NCBI GenBank assembly: GCA_034409055.1
Contig: DAOUMU010000536.1
Span: 24,398-88,397, forward strand
Source: DAOUMU01 sp034409055
GTDB taxonomy: Bacteria > Chloroflexota > Anaerolineae > 4572-78 > J111
Direction of reading: 5' to 3'
Length of the DNA: 64,000 bases
The notes below the pieces were generated by a model, which saw nothing but the letters and a program-made list of their open reading frames with translations, was not told the origin of the DNA and did no database searches. The position numbers and the translations under genes were made by a program. Shown here piece after piece: positions 17,422 through 25,670 of this stretch (positions are counted from its first letter, which is position 1; each line of letters opens with the position of its first letter).

Positions 17422-17714
17422 AGCTAGAGCAAATTTGGATGTACTGAGGATAGTCGCTTTGCACTGAAAACCAGGATGAGATGCCGGCCTTTTTAAGGTA
17501 CTTTAGGGCAACGGTTTCGGTACCTTTTGTCATCCCAAATTAGCACTCTTTGCCAGTACTTTTGCCCCTAGTAATCTTCACCCCTTATCGTATATAATCA
17601 TAGTACATAAGTCATATTCAGTTTTTTTTTGTTTGCATGTATAATTCATTTATTGAAATTCAGATTTTGAATTTTGAATTTAATCAGTAAAATCGTCTTC
17701 TGTTTGTAAGCATC
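17422..17714 (+). promoter_or_regulatory. AT-rich leader upstream of the EPS regulator and EPS locus
   Basis: About 290 bp without a gene. Two TATAAT matches (17593-17598 and 17640-17645), a T9 tract just before the second, and direct repeats of TTTTGAATT near 17665-17685. No convincing -35 partner is found, but this is the most plausible place for the promoter driving the exopolysaccharide genes and their MarR-type regulator. Confidence 0.4.
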
Positions 17715-18212
17715 ATGAGATCGTCAAAAAATTACGATCTTGAGATTTTAACTCATATCGAAGAAAATCCTGATATTACCCAGGCGGATTTGGCCACCCA
17801 GTTGGGCGTAGCCGTGGGCAGCGTTAATTGGTATATCAAGCGCTTGGTCAATAAGGGTTACATCAAGGTTACCCAGATGCAGCGCCGACGGTTGCGCTAC
17901 TTGCTGACACCGAAAGGGATTGCCGAGAAAGCCCGCTTAACCACTAAATTTATGCGGGCTTCCCTCTATTGGTATCGGGTTACCCGTGAGACCTCAAAAG
18001 ATTTTCTGAAAGAGATTCAACAGGCCGGGTATGATACGGTCTGCATAGAGGGTGATGGTGACCTGGCTGAGATTGTTTACCTGACTTGCCTGGAGGCTCA
18101 GGTCAAGGTCAAGAGAGATATTGATCGGTCCTACCCGGTGTTTAGGATAGAAGGATTAAAGACGGTCCTGGACTGGCCAGAAGATGAACGACGAACGACC
18201 AATGACCAATGA
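17715..18212 (+). CDS. MarR-type winged-helix EPS-associated transcriptional regulator
   Basis: 165 aa. Residues about 8-70 form a winged helix (HIEENPDITQADLATQLGVA, VGSVNWYIKRLVNKGYIKV, RYLLTPKGIAEKARLT), matching the small regulators commonly found at the head of exopolysaccharide clusters. The C-terminal half (TVCIEGDGDLAEIVYLTCLE) is a compact alpha/beta segment of unknown ligand. The gene precedes the first sugar-nucleotide epimerase by about 70 bp on the same strand and probably controls the locus. Its last residues (RRTTNDQ) are encoded by the left arm of an inverted repeat, so the C-terminal tail is probably a by-product of repeat insertion. Confidence 0.82.
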   Translation: MRSSKNYDLEILTHIEENPDITQADLATQLGVAVGSVNWYIKRLVNKGYIKVTQMQRRRLRYLLTPKGIAEKARLTTKFMRASLYWYRVTRETSKDFLKEIQQAGYDTVCIEGDGDLAEIVYLTCLEAQVKVKRDIDRSYPVFRIEGLKTVLDWPEDERRTTNDQ

Positions 18213-18252
18213 CGAATACCAGCCTTCGTCGTTGGCTATTGGTCATTGGTCG
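18191..18252 (+). repeat. Inverted repeat at the regulator/wecB junction
   Basis: CGACCAATGACCAATG (18196-18211) pairs with TATTGGTCATTGGTCG (18237-18252) with one mismatch, flanked by ACGAA/TTCGT. The unit is built of short GACCAATGA iterations. A related run (AACGAACGACCAAGAACGGA) appears at about 20233-20252. Confidence 0.75.
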
Positions 18253-18283
18253 ACTGGCGATATCTGGAATTTGAGGTTCAGCT

Positions 18284-19357
18284 ATGAAAGTCACAACAAT
18301 TGTTGGAGCCCGTCCCCAGTTTATCAAAGCTGCGCCCGTTAGTAAAGCCCTCCGAGCGGCCGGGCACCAGGAGATTCTGGTCCATACCGGCCAGCACTAC
18401 GACTACGGCATGTCGCAAGTCTTTTTTGAAGAATTGAACATCTCCAAGCCGGACATAAACCTGAGAGTCGGATCTGGCACGCACGGTTGGCAGACAAGCC
18501 AGATGTTGATGCGGATTGAGGAGATGTTACTGGCCGAAAAGACAGACTGGGTACTGGTCTACGGTGACACCAATTCGACCCTGGCCGGGGCGCTGGCGGC
18601 ATGCAAGTTGCGTCTGCCTTTAGCCCACGTAGAAGCAGGACTGCGCTCCTTCAATCGGGAGATGCCCGAGGAGCACAACCGGGTGTTGACCGATCACTGT
18701 TCCGATGCACTCTTCTGCCCCACTCAGACGGCGGTCGACAATTTGACCAGAGAAGGCATCACCCAGGGTGTCCAGTTGGTGGGCGATACGATGTATGATG
18801 CGGTGTTACAGTTTTCCGAGATTGCCCAACAGCGTTCAACCATCCTGCAAGAGTTGGCCCTAACTCCAAAGCACTACCTGCTGGCCACGGTTCACCGCCC
18901 CTACAATACCGACGTGCCTGAAAATTTGCGAAACATCCTGATCGCTTTTCTGGAGATTGGAGAGCCCATCGTCTTTCCCGTCCATCCCCGCACCCAACGG
19001 CGCATCGGAACCCCGAACGTAGAGATGTTAAAACGTTCAAACGTACACCTGATTGAGCCGGTGGGTTATCTGGATATGTTGATGCTAGAGCAGAATGCCC
19101 GGCTCATTCTGACCGACTCCGGCGGGATGCAGAAGGAAGCCTATTTCTTTGGCGTCCCCTGTGTGACCTTGCGCCCGGAGACGGAATGGGTGGAGACGGT
19201 ACAGACGGGCTGGAATATATTGGTGGGGGCAGGTTCAACAGAAATTGTGAAAGTAATCGATGGCCGCCAGTGGCCACAATCAACCCCTCCGGCAGTATTC
19301 GGTGATGGGCGGGCAAGTGATTACATCGTAGCTCAATTGGTCGAGGAAAAGATATGA
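18284..19357 (+). CDS. wecB: UDP-N-acetylglucosamine 2-epimerase (non-hydrolysing), copy 1
   Basis: 357 aa, normal family length. It interconverts UDP-GlcNAc and UDP-ManNAc in the cytoplasm. Signatures: VGARPQFIKAAPVSKAL at the N-terminus, HTGQHYD, YGDTNSTLAGALAACKL, HVEAGLRSFNREMPEEHNR, TVHRPYNTD and LTDSGGMQKEAYFFGVPCVTLR near the C-terminus. In the HR-x-E-N segment the Glu found in copy 2 is Tyr here. GAGG about 8-9 bp upstream supports the ATG. Its stop overlaps the start of the GT2 gene (ATGA). A second copy lies at 44060. Confidence 0.95.
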   Translation: MKVTTIVGARPQFIKAAPVSKALRAAGHQEILVHTGQHYDYGMSQVFFEELNISKPDINLRVGSGTHGWQTSQMLMRIEEMLLAEKTDWVLVYGDTNSTLAGALAACKLRLPLAHVEAGLRSFNREMPEEHNRVLTDHCSDALFCPTQTAVDNLTREGITQGVQLVGDTMYDAVLQFSEIAQQRSTILQELALTPKHYLLATVHRPYNTDVPENLRNILIAFLEIGEPIVFPVHPRTQRRIGTPNVEMLKRSNVHLIEPVGYLDMLMLEQNARLILTDSGGMQKEAYFFGVPCVTLRPETEWVETVQTGWNILVGAGSTEIVKVIDGRQWPQSTPPAVFGDGRASDYIVAQLVEEKI

Positions 19358-20214
19358 TTTGGATTTTTTTACCTGCTTATAACGAGGAAGAGGCATTACC
19401 CAAGTTGCTGCCAAAGCTTGATAACGTTCTCCGACAATACAACCAACCTTATCACATGGTTGTCGTAGATGATGGCAGCACAGATGGTACCCCTGAATTG
19501 TTGGCGGAATACGCCCGGACTTTGCCTTTAAGTGTGGTTACCCATCCGATCAACCGTGGCCTGGGCGAAACGGAAAGAGATGGTTTTGAGTACATTGCTG
19601 CTCGCTGTGACCCAGATGATATCATTATCCGGGTGGAAAGCGACGATACCCACGAGCCGAAATATATCTTTAGCCTAATAGAAAAACTTAAAGAGGGCTA
19701 TGACGTGGTGAATACGTCACGCTTCCAACCTGGTGGAGATCAATTGGGCGTTGATGGCTATCGGGCTACTATCAGCCGAGCCGCAAATCTCTTTATGCAA
19801 TGGGTGTTTCACATTCCAGGCACTCGGGATTACTCTTGTGGTTTTCGGGCTTATCGAGCCAGAGTGATTCAGGATGCTGTCCGGGTGTTTGGCAATAATT
19901 TCATCCAGTTACGTGGTCTGGGATTTACCTCGACCCTGGAGATGATTGTCAAACTACACCTGCTGGGCTGCCGTTTTGCGGAAGTGCCCTTTGTCCTGCG
20001 CTATGATCAAAAAGCGAGTGATAGCAAGATGGTTAGTAGCATCACCACGTTGGGATACCTGATTATGGCCTTGCTATATTATTGGCCTTTTGGAGGCTGG
20101 TTGAGGTATTACCGGGGCTTGGGCAAACTGTATCAAGAAGATCCGGCGCAAGCGGTTGATTGTTTTAATCGGCAGGCGTTACCTCAGCGGATGACCAGCC
20201 GGATTAGCTTGTAG
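19354..20214 (+). CDS. GT2-family glycosyltransferase (DPM1/polyprenyl-phosphate type)
   Basis: 286 aa, GT-A fold. The N-terminus IFLPAYNEEEALPKLLPKLD, VVDDGSTDGTPELLAEYA and VESDDTHEPKYIFSLIEKL give the nucleotide-sugar and metal-binding segments. The order resembles dolichyl/polyprenyl-phosphate sugar synthases rather than cellulose-type enzymes. One membrane-associated helix is likely near the C-terminus (TLGYLIMALLYYWPF). The start overlaps the wecB stop by 4 bp. The donor sugar cannot be read from sequence. Confidence 0.88.
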   Translation: MIWIFLPAYNEEEALPKLLPKLDNVLRQYNQPYHMVVVDDGSTDGTPELLAEYARTLPLSVVTHPINRGLGETERDGFEYIAARCDPDDIIIRVESDDTHEPKYIFSLIEKLKEGYDVVNTSRFQPGGDQLGVDGYRATISRAANLFMQWVFHIPGTRDYSCGFRAYRARVIQDAVRVFGNNFIQLRGLGFTSTLEMIVKLHLLGCRFAEVPFVLRYDQKASDSKMVSSITTLGYLIMALLYYWPFGGWLRYYRGLGKLYQEDPAQAVDCFNRQALPQRMTSRISL

Positions 20215-20274
20215 TTGTCTGCCAACAGTAATCAACGAACGACCAAGAACGGATAACGAGCGGCTAACAAAATT

Positions 20275-22173
20275 ATGTGTGGTATTTGTGGTATTTATCA
20301 TCTAGAGCCAGATCGACTCGTTGATGAGACGAAATTGCAGGTGATGGCATGGACGATGCGTCATCGGGGACCGGACGATGAAGGATTTTACCTGGCTGAT
20401 AATGTTGGTTTGGGCCATCAGCGGCTGAGTATCATCGATCTCTCGCCCCTGGGCCGGCAACCGATGGCCAATGAGGATGAGCGGTTCTGGATTGTCTATA
20501 ACGGGGAAATTTATAACTACCTGGAGTTGCGTCAGCAACTCGTCGGACGGGGACACCAGTTTCGCTCCCATTCTGATACCGAAGTGATTTTGCATTTGTA
20601 CGAAGAGGCAGGCCCGCAATGCGTACAGCGACTAAACGGTATGTTTGCCTTTGCCATTTGGGACCGTCGTGAGCGGACTCTCTTCGCCGCTCGCGACCGA
20701 TTTGGCATCAAACCTTTTTACTACGTTTTTCGGAATAACACCTTTGCTTTCGCGTCAGAGATCAAAGCTCTGTTACAGGTAGAGGCTGTGCGCCCACAGC
20801 TCAATCCGTCCGGCCTGGCCGATTACCTGACGTTTCAGTTCTGCCTGGAAGACAGGACCTTGTTCCGGGACGTTGTCAAACTGTTGCCCGGCCACAGCCT
20901 GTTGCTGAAACCGGATGGGATCCTGAACATTCAGAAATACTGGGACCTGGATTTCACCATTGATACCGATCACACCGAGGAATACTTTGAGCACCAGTTA
21001 CTTCGACTGCTTGAGGATGCGGTCCGGTTGCGGTTACGGGCAGATGTCCCGGTGGGAGCGCATCTGAGTGGGGGGATGGACTCTTCTACGGTGGCTTGCT
21101 TGGCCGCCTCATTGTTGGGGCCATCCCTGCATACCTTCAGCGGTGGATTCAGCGAAGGACCGCAGTATGACGAAACACGGTATGCCCGCTTAGTGGCTGA
21201 GCAAGTCGAGGCAGTACATCACGAGGTGTTTCCCACGGCCGACGACTTCGTGGAGATTATGCCCCGTTTGATTTATCATATGGACGAACCTGCGGCCGGA
21301 CCCGGTCTGTTTCCCCAGTACTTTGTCTCTGCCTTGGCCAGTGGCCACGTCAAGGTTGTTCTGGGTGGCCAGGGAGGGGATGAGATTTTTGGGGGTTACA
21401 TGCGCTACCTAATCGCCTACCTGGAAGAATGTATCAGGGGCGGTATTGAGGGTACCCAGGAGGACCGGCGGTATGTTGTTACCTTTGAATCGATTCTATC
21501 GAACTTGCCCCAACTGCAAGGTTATCAGCCGTTACTACGTTATTTTTGGCAACAGGGGCTATTTGACGCCCCCGACCGGCGCTATTTTCGCCTGATCGAT
21601 CGCAGCAACGACCTCCACAACCTGGTTTCTCCTAACCTTTTCGTCGGCCAGGACGGCTATCGTCCCTTCGAAGCCTATCGAGATTTGTTTAACGAAGGCC
21701 AAATTGGCTCCTTTATCAACCGGATGACGCGGTTTGACTTGAAGACACTGCTGCCAGCGTTATTACAAGTTGAAGATAGAACCAGTATGGCCGTTTCGTT
21801 AGAGTCGCGGGTACCGTTGCTAGATCATCGTATGGCCGAATTGGTGGCCTCTATGCCGCCCATGATCAAATACCGGGGGGGGCGTTCCAAGCACATTTTC
21901 CGCCAGGTCGTCCAGCACGTGATTCCCGGTGAAATTTACCAGCGGACAGATAAGATGGGTTTTCCGGTCCCCTTGAGTGAATGGTACCAGCAAGGAGCAG
22001 TGCGCGACTTTGTACGAGAAGTGTTGTTAGGGGCTCAAGCGCAGAGTCGTGGAATTTTTCAAACCCAAAACATTGAACCGTTACTAGACTCAGAGCGAGC
22101 CTATGGTCGTGGTATTTGGGGTTTGTTATCTCTGGAACTTTGGATGCAGACGTTTATTGATGGAAATACCTGA
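20275..22173 (+). CDS. asnB: Asparagine synthase-like glutamine amidotransferase
   Basis: 632 aa. The N-terminal class II glutaminase begins MCGICGIY (nucleophile Cys2 after Met removal), with RHRGPDDEG, HQRLSIIDLS and NGEIYNY. The C-terminal ATP-pyrophosphatase synthetase domain has the PP-loop SGGMDSST (about residue 266) and GGQGGDEIFGGYMRY. The family forms asparagine, but members embedded in polysaccharide clusters often amidate sugar carboxylates (WbpS type). The location between a glycosyltransferase and a methyltransferase in an EPS locus makes amidation of uronic acids a fair inference. A short repeat-like run lies just upstream at 20224-20266. Confidence 0.92.
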   Translation: MCGICGIYHLEPDRLVDETKLQVMAWTMRHRGPDDEGFYLADNVGLGHQRLSIIDLSPLGRQPMANEDERFWIVYNGEIYNYLELRQQLVGRGHQFRSHSDTEVILHLYEEAGPQCVQRLNGMFAFAIWDRRERTLFAARDRFGIKPFYYVFRNNTFAFASEIKALLQVEAVRPQLNPSGLADYLTFQFCLEDRTLFRDVVKLLPGHSLLLKPDGILNIQKYWDLDFTIDTDHTEEYFEHQLLRLLEDAVRLRLRADVPVGAHLSGGMDSSTVACLAASLLGPSLHTFSGGFSEGPQYDETRYARLVAEQVEAVHHEVFPTADDFVEIMPRLIYHMDEPAAGPGLFPQYFVSALASGHVKVVLGGQGGDEIFGGYMRYLIAYLEECIRGGIEGTQEDRRYVVTFESILSNLPQLQGYQPLLRYFWQQGLFDAPDRRYFRLIDRSNDLHNLVSPNLFVGQDGYRPFEAYRDLFNEGQIGSFINRMTRFDLKTLLPALLQVEDRTSMAVSLESRVPLLDHRMAELVASMPPMIKYRGGRSKHIFRQVVQHVIPGEIYQRTDKMGFPVPLSEWYQQGAVRDFVREVLLGAQAQSRGIFQTQNIEPLLDSERAYGRGIWGLLSLELWMQTFIDGNT

Positions 22174-22176
22174 GCG

Positions 22177-23040
22177 ATGACAATAGGTGAAGGCCAAAAG
22201 AGTAGATCGCCAATGTCAAAAAATATTGAAGAGGTTCGGCAATTTTGGGAAAACAACCCTTTATGGGCCGGTGAGTCTAATTATGAGCCCGGCACAAAAG
22301 AATTTTTTGAAGAACATCGGCGAATTTACATTGACGACTGCTATGGAGGCGTGTTAAATGAGTGGTCATTTCCAGATGAGGCCAAATCAAGCAAAATACT
22401 TGATCTTGGCTGCGGTCCAGGTTTTTGGGTCGTCGAATTTGGGTTACGCGGGTATCAGCATATCTCCGCTGTCGATCTTACTTACAACGCCTTGACCTTG
22501 GCTCGACAGCGGTGTGAACTCTATCATATTAAGGCTAATTTTGGCCAGCAAAATGCTGAACAACTCGCTTTCGATGACGCAACCTTTGCTCATGTAAACT
22601 GTATTGGGGTCATCCATCACACGCCTCATACAGAAGCCTGTCTTAGAGAAATTGCCCGGATCCTAGACAAGGGGGGTACGGCTAATATCTCAGTATATTA
22701 TCGAAATATCTTCCTGCAAGCTTGGCCTGTACTTAAATGGCCGGGAAAATTATTGGCCAAAATGGGAGCAGGCATGAAAGGACGGGGTAGAGAAAATATT
22801 TATGCAGTTGATGATGTCGATGAAATTGTAAGACTCTACGATGGTCAAGACAATCCGATTGGCAAGTCTTATACCCGTGAGCAGTTCATCCAAATGCTCA
22901 CCCCGTATTTTCACATACAAGACACCTACCTTTATTTTTTTCCGGCCAGATCTTTACCCTTCAGATTGCCCAAGAAAATTCACCGGCTACTTAACAAATA
23001 TGTGGGTTTTATGATTTGTGCGAATGTCAAGAAACGCTAG
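22177..23040 (+). CDS. Class I SAM-dependent methyltransferase (EPS cluster, 1 of 4)
   Basis: 287 aa from ATG 22177; an internal ATG at 22213 (MSKNIEEVRQFW) is an equally plausible start. Motif I LDLGCGPGFWVVEFGLRGY, acidic SAM-ribose residue in VDLTYNAL, and motif IV region NCIGVIHHTPHTEACL. The N-terminal FWENNPLWAGE is typical of small-molecule/sugar methyltransferases of the Methyltransf_11 group. Starts 3 bp after asnB and ends directly against the next start. Target unknown; glycan or lipid-linked sugar methylation inferred from context. Confidence 0.85.
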   Translation: MTIGEGQKSRSPMSKNIEEVRQFWENNPLWAGESNYEPGTKEFFEEHRRIYIDDCYGGVLNEWSFPDEAKSSKILDLGCGPGFWVVEFGLRGYQHISAVDLTYNALTLARQRCELYHIKANFGQQNAEQLAFDDATFAHVNCIGVIHHTPHTEACLREIARILDKGGTANISVYYRNIFLQAWPVLKWPGKLLAKMGAGMKGRGRENIYAVDDVDEIVRLYDGQDNPIGKSYTREQFIQMLTPYFHIQDTYLYFFPARSLPFRLPKKIHRLLNKYVGFMICANVKKR

Positions 23041-24720
23041 ATGAACACCTGCGAATTGCAGTGGCAAGTTGAGACGGCTTGCCGTCACTTATTGAGTGAA
23101 CAGAACAGGGACCCTTACACCCCAACCTACGGCTGCTTCGACCGTCGTTATTGGGGCTGGAAGTTGGTCGATTACCCGGAAGCCACCTTTCAGCGCAACG
23201 TGTATCCACTAGCCTGGTTGTTACAGCGTACACAAAATGAGGAGAACGGAAGGGCAGGAGAGATATTAACGGAAGCTGTGAAAGCCGGCTTAAAATTTGC
23301 CGCACAAATTCAACATCGAGATGGTTCTTTTGACCAGACTTTTCCAAATGAGCATAGTTTTGGCGCGACTGCCTTTTTGCTGCATCCGTTGTTAATGGCT
23401 TATCAGGCTATCCAGAATAATTGCCCATCTTCCTTCCGGGAGTCTATCGAAAACAGTCTGCGTCAAGCAGCCGATTTTTTATATCGTTATGATGAAACGC
23501 ATAGCCACATTGCAAATCACTTAGCCGGAGCTGTTTTGTCGCTACAGGTGAGTGGTGATTTCTTCCAGGAGAGCCGTTATCATCATCGAGCTGCCAAATT
23601 GCTTACACGTATCTTAACTCACCAATCTCCTGAAGGCTGGTTTCTTGAGTACGAGGGGGCCGACCCTGGCTATCAGACACTTTGTCTCTACTATCTGGCC
23701 CAGGTTTATCGCTTACGTCCAGACCCTGACCTGCGGATAGCTTTAGAGAAGGCAATCACTTTCTTATCCTGGTTTGTTCATCCTGATGGTACGTTTGGTG
23801 GTGAATATGGAAGCCGGCGCACGGCCGTGTTTTATCCAGGTGGCCTGGCCTTGTTAAGCAGCGAGTTCCCTATGGCACACACAATGACCCGTTTCATGTT
23901 AAAGGCCATTATCTCAGGCCGGACAGTCACCCTGTGGGATATAGATATGGGAAATTTAGCCCCCGTACTGTCTAACTATGTGACGGTGTTGGAGGCTGAC
24001 CTGCCAGATGAGAATCAAGCGATGCCTCCTTTACCCTGGGAAAAAATAGCAAAAGGAGCAGGTAGGGGTAGTGAAGCCGGGAGTGAGATTTCTCAGGATT
24101 TCTCGCAGGCCGGGTTATATGTGCGAGGTACGCCACATTATTACGCTGTCGTTGGGGCCAGTAATGGGGGGGTATTGAAGGTTTTTGACAGAAAAAAGCA
24201 GACATTGATTTGGAATGATGGTGGTTATGTAGGACAGATGAAGGGGGGTACATATATCACCACCCAAATCACAGATCTGAATCGTTTATGCCAGGTCACT
24301 CCTGCCGAGATCACAATCGAGACTCCATTTTATATTATGCTGCGGGCAATTCCCACACCATTCCAGTTCATACTTTTGCGTTTTCTAAATCTCACAGTGA
24401 TGCGTAGTGTGGGCCTGGGAAATTGGATCAAATCCCTGTTGGTCCGATTGCTAATCAGCGGTAAGCGCTCCCTACCGCTTAGCCTGACTCGTGTGGTCAA
24501 ATTTGAGAGTGAACGGGTTATAGTAACCGATGTGTTACGTATTAAAGGACAGATAGCTATGCGCTGGCTTGAATTCGGCAGACCTTTTGTCGCTATTCAT
24601 ATGGCCTCGGCCCGATATTTTGAGAATTTTCCATCTGCGGCTATCGGTATGACCTCATATAAAGTGGATGTAGAAAAACTGCTTGTTTCTGGCGAGATTG
24701 AGAGGCAGGTAATCATTTGA
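23041..24720 (+). CDS. Unrecognised protein, alpha/alpha-toroid plus beta-rich tail (polysaccharide lyase-like layout)
   Basis: 559 aa, no signal peptide, family not identified. The first 330 residues are helical-repeat-like with aromatic-rich turns (YGCFDRRYWGWKLVDYPEAT, QHRDGSFDQTFPNEHSFGAT, HQSPEGWFLEYEGADPGYQT, HPDGTFGGEYGSRRTAVFYP). The recurring 'DG(S/T)F' or 'EGWF' turns are typical of (alpha/alpha) barrels. The last 200 residues are beta-rich (GTPHYYAVVGASNGGVLKVF, DRKKQTLIWNDGGYVGQ). Toroid plus beta-sandwich is the layout of heparinase II/III and related lyases, but no catalytic motif could be assigned. It abuts the methyltransferase stop (TAG ATG) and overlaps the deacetylase start, so it belongs to the same operon. 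Confidence 0.7.
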   Translation: MNTCELQWQVETACRHLLSEQNRDPYTPTYGCFDRRYWGWKLVDYPEATFQRNVYPLAWLLQRTQNEENGRAGEILTEAVKAGLKFAAQIQHRDGSFDQTFPNEHSFGATAFLLHPLLMAYQAIQNNCPSSFRESIENSLRQAADFLYRYDETHSHIANHLAGAVLSLQVSGDFFQESRYHHRAAKLLTRILTHQSPEGWFLEYEGADPGYQTLCLYYLAQVYRLRPDPDLRIALEKAITFLSWFVHPDGTFGGEYGSRRTAVFYPGGLALLSSEFPMAHTMTRFMLKAIISGRTVTLWDIDMGNLAPVLSNYVTVLEADLPDENQAMPPLPWEKIAKGAGRGSEAGSEISQDFSQAGLYVRGTPHYYAVVGASNGGVLKVFDRKKQTLIWNDGGYVGQMKGGTYITTQITDLNRLCQVTPAEITIETPFYIMLRAIPTPFQFILLRFLNLTVMRSVGLGNWIKSLLVRLLISGKRSLPLSLTRVVKFESERVIVTDVLRIKGQIAMRWLEFGRPFVAIHMASARYFENFPSAAIGMTSYKVDVEKLLVSGEIERQVII

Positions 24721-25670
24721 CAGATATGTTGCAAGCAGCTATTTCCAGCGATATAGATACCTTGGCCTCAATTTACAAAGGGCAGGGATGCCGACGGACT
24801 GGCGGTTATACTTATGCTGAATTGCATATGGGTTTGGAAAGATTCTCTCGCTTTTTAGAACTGTATGGTATTAAAGCTACCCTTTTCATGGTGGGCAATG
24901 ATTTTCGCCACCCAAAAAACCACAATGTTATTCGGGCTATGGCAAACGAGGGACACGAGATTGCCAATCACACCCTGAGCCACGCCCAAGGGTTTCGCCT
25001 CCTGACCCCGGCCCAGAAAGAGACTGAGGTGGCCGGCATGGAAGAGCTATGTGAACAAGTTATCGGACAACGACCGGTAGGCTTTCGTTCGCCAGGTTGG
25101 AATATCGGCGACGATGCTCTACCGATTCTACGCAAACGAAACTATCTCTATGACTCGTCGGTTTTTCCCACGTCACTGATGCCCTTACTAAAGTTTTTGC
25201 ACTGGTATACGATGCGCAGCCGTCAGGGTGGCGACCGGACAACGATGGGACACTTGAAATATATGACCGCACCAGTGACCCCTTATCGAACCAATCGGCA
25301 AAGTTTAGCCGCAAAAGGGGAGGATGGCCTCGTTGAGTTCCCGATTACGGTGATGCCAGTGGTACGTTTGCCTTTCTTTGCCACGTTTTTGTTGGCCACC
25401 GGCCCGGAACTCTTCAAAGTTACTTATCGAATGTTGCGAACACTCGAACGTCCCATTCAATTTCAGTTTCATCTATCCGACTTTGTCGATTACAACCATC
25501 CTGATTTGACTGATCAAGTTCCGGCAGTGGGCGACGGTGTCTATGTGCCGCAGGCTTTGTATACCCCTTTGCAGCAGAAATTGGATGTATTCCAAAAAGC
25601 AATGGATGTGATTGCCCAAGATTACCAATTCTTGACCTTAGCCCAGTGGGCCAGGAGAATTGCTCAATGA
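24717..25670 (+). CDS. Polysaccharide deacetylase, NodB-type (1 of 3)
   Basis: 317 aa. The TTG start at 24717 overlaps the previous stop (TTGA) and has GAGAGGCAGG upstream; ATG 24726 is an alternative. The NodB domain has ISSDID (metal Asp), NHTLSHAQGF (zinc His pair in H-x3-H) and FRSPGW (motif 3). No signal peptide, so it acts on cytoplasmic or lipid-linked glycan rather than finished polymer. The family removes N-acetyl groups from GlcNAc-type sugars. Part of the EPS operon. Confidence 0.86.
   Translation: MTDMLQAAISSDIDTLASIYKGQGCRRTGGYTYAELHMGLERFSRFLELYGIKATLFMVGNDFRHPKNHNVIRAMANEGHEIANHTLSHAQGFRLLTPAQKETEVAGMEELCEQVIGQRPVGFRSPGWNIGDDALPILRKRNYLYDSSVFPTSLMPLLKFLHWYTMRSRQGGDRTTMGHLKYMTAPVTPYRTNRQSLAAKGEDGLVEFPITVMPVVRLPFFATFLLATGPELFKVTYRMLRTLERPIQFQFHLSDFVDYNHPDLTDQVPAVGDGVYVPQALYTPLQQKLDVFQKAMDVIAQDYQFLTLAQWARRIAQ

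Noticed and set aside
18902..18930. Loss of function in wecB copy 1 because of Tyr instead of Glu in the HR-x-E-N segment
   Set aside because: The His is kept and the rest of the active site is intact. The variation may be a normal subfamily difference, so it is only noted and not called inactive.
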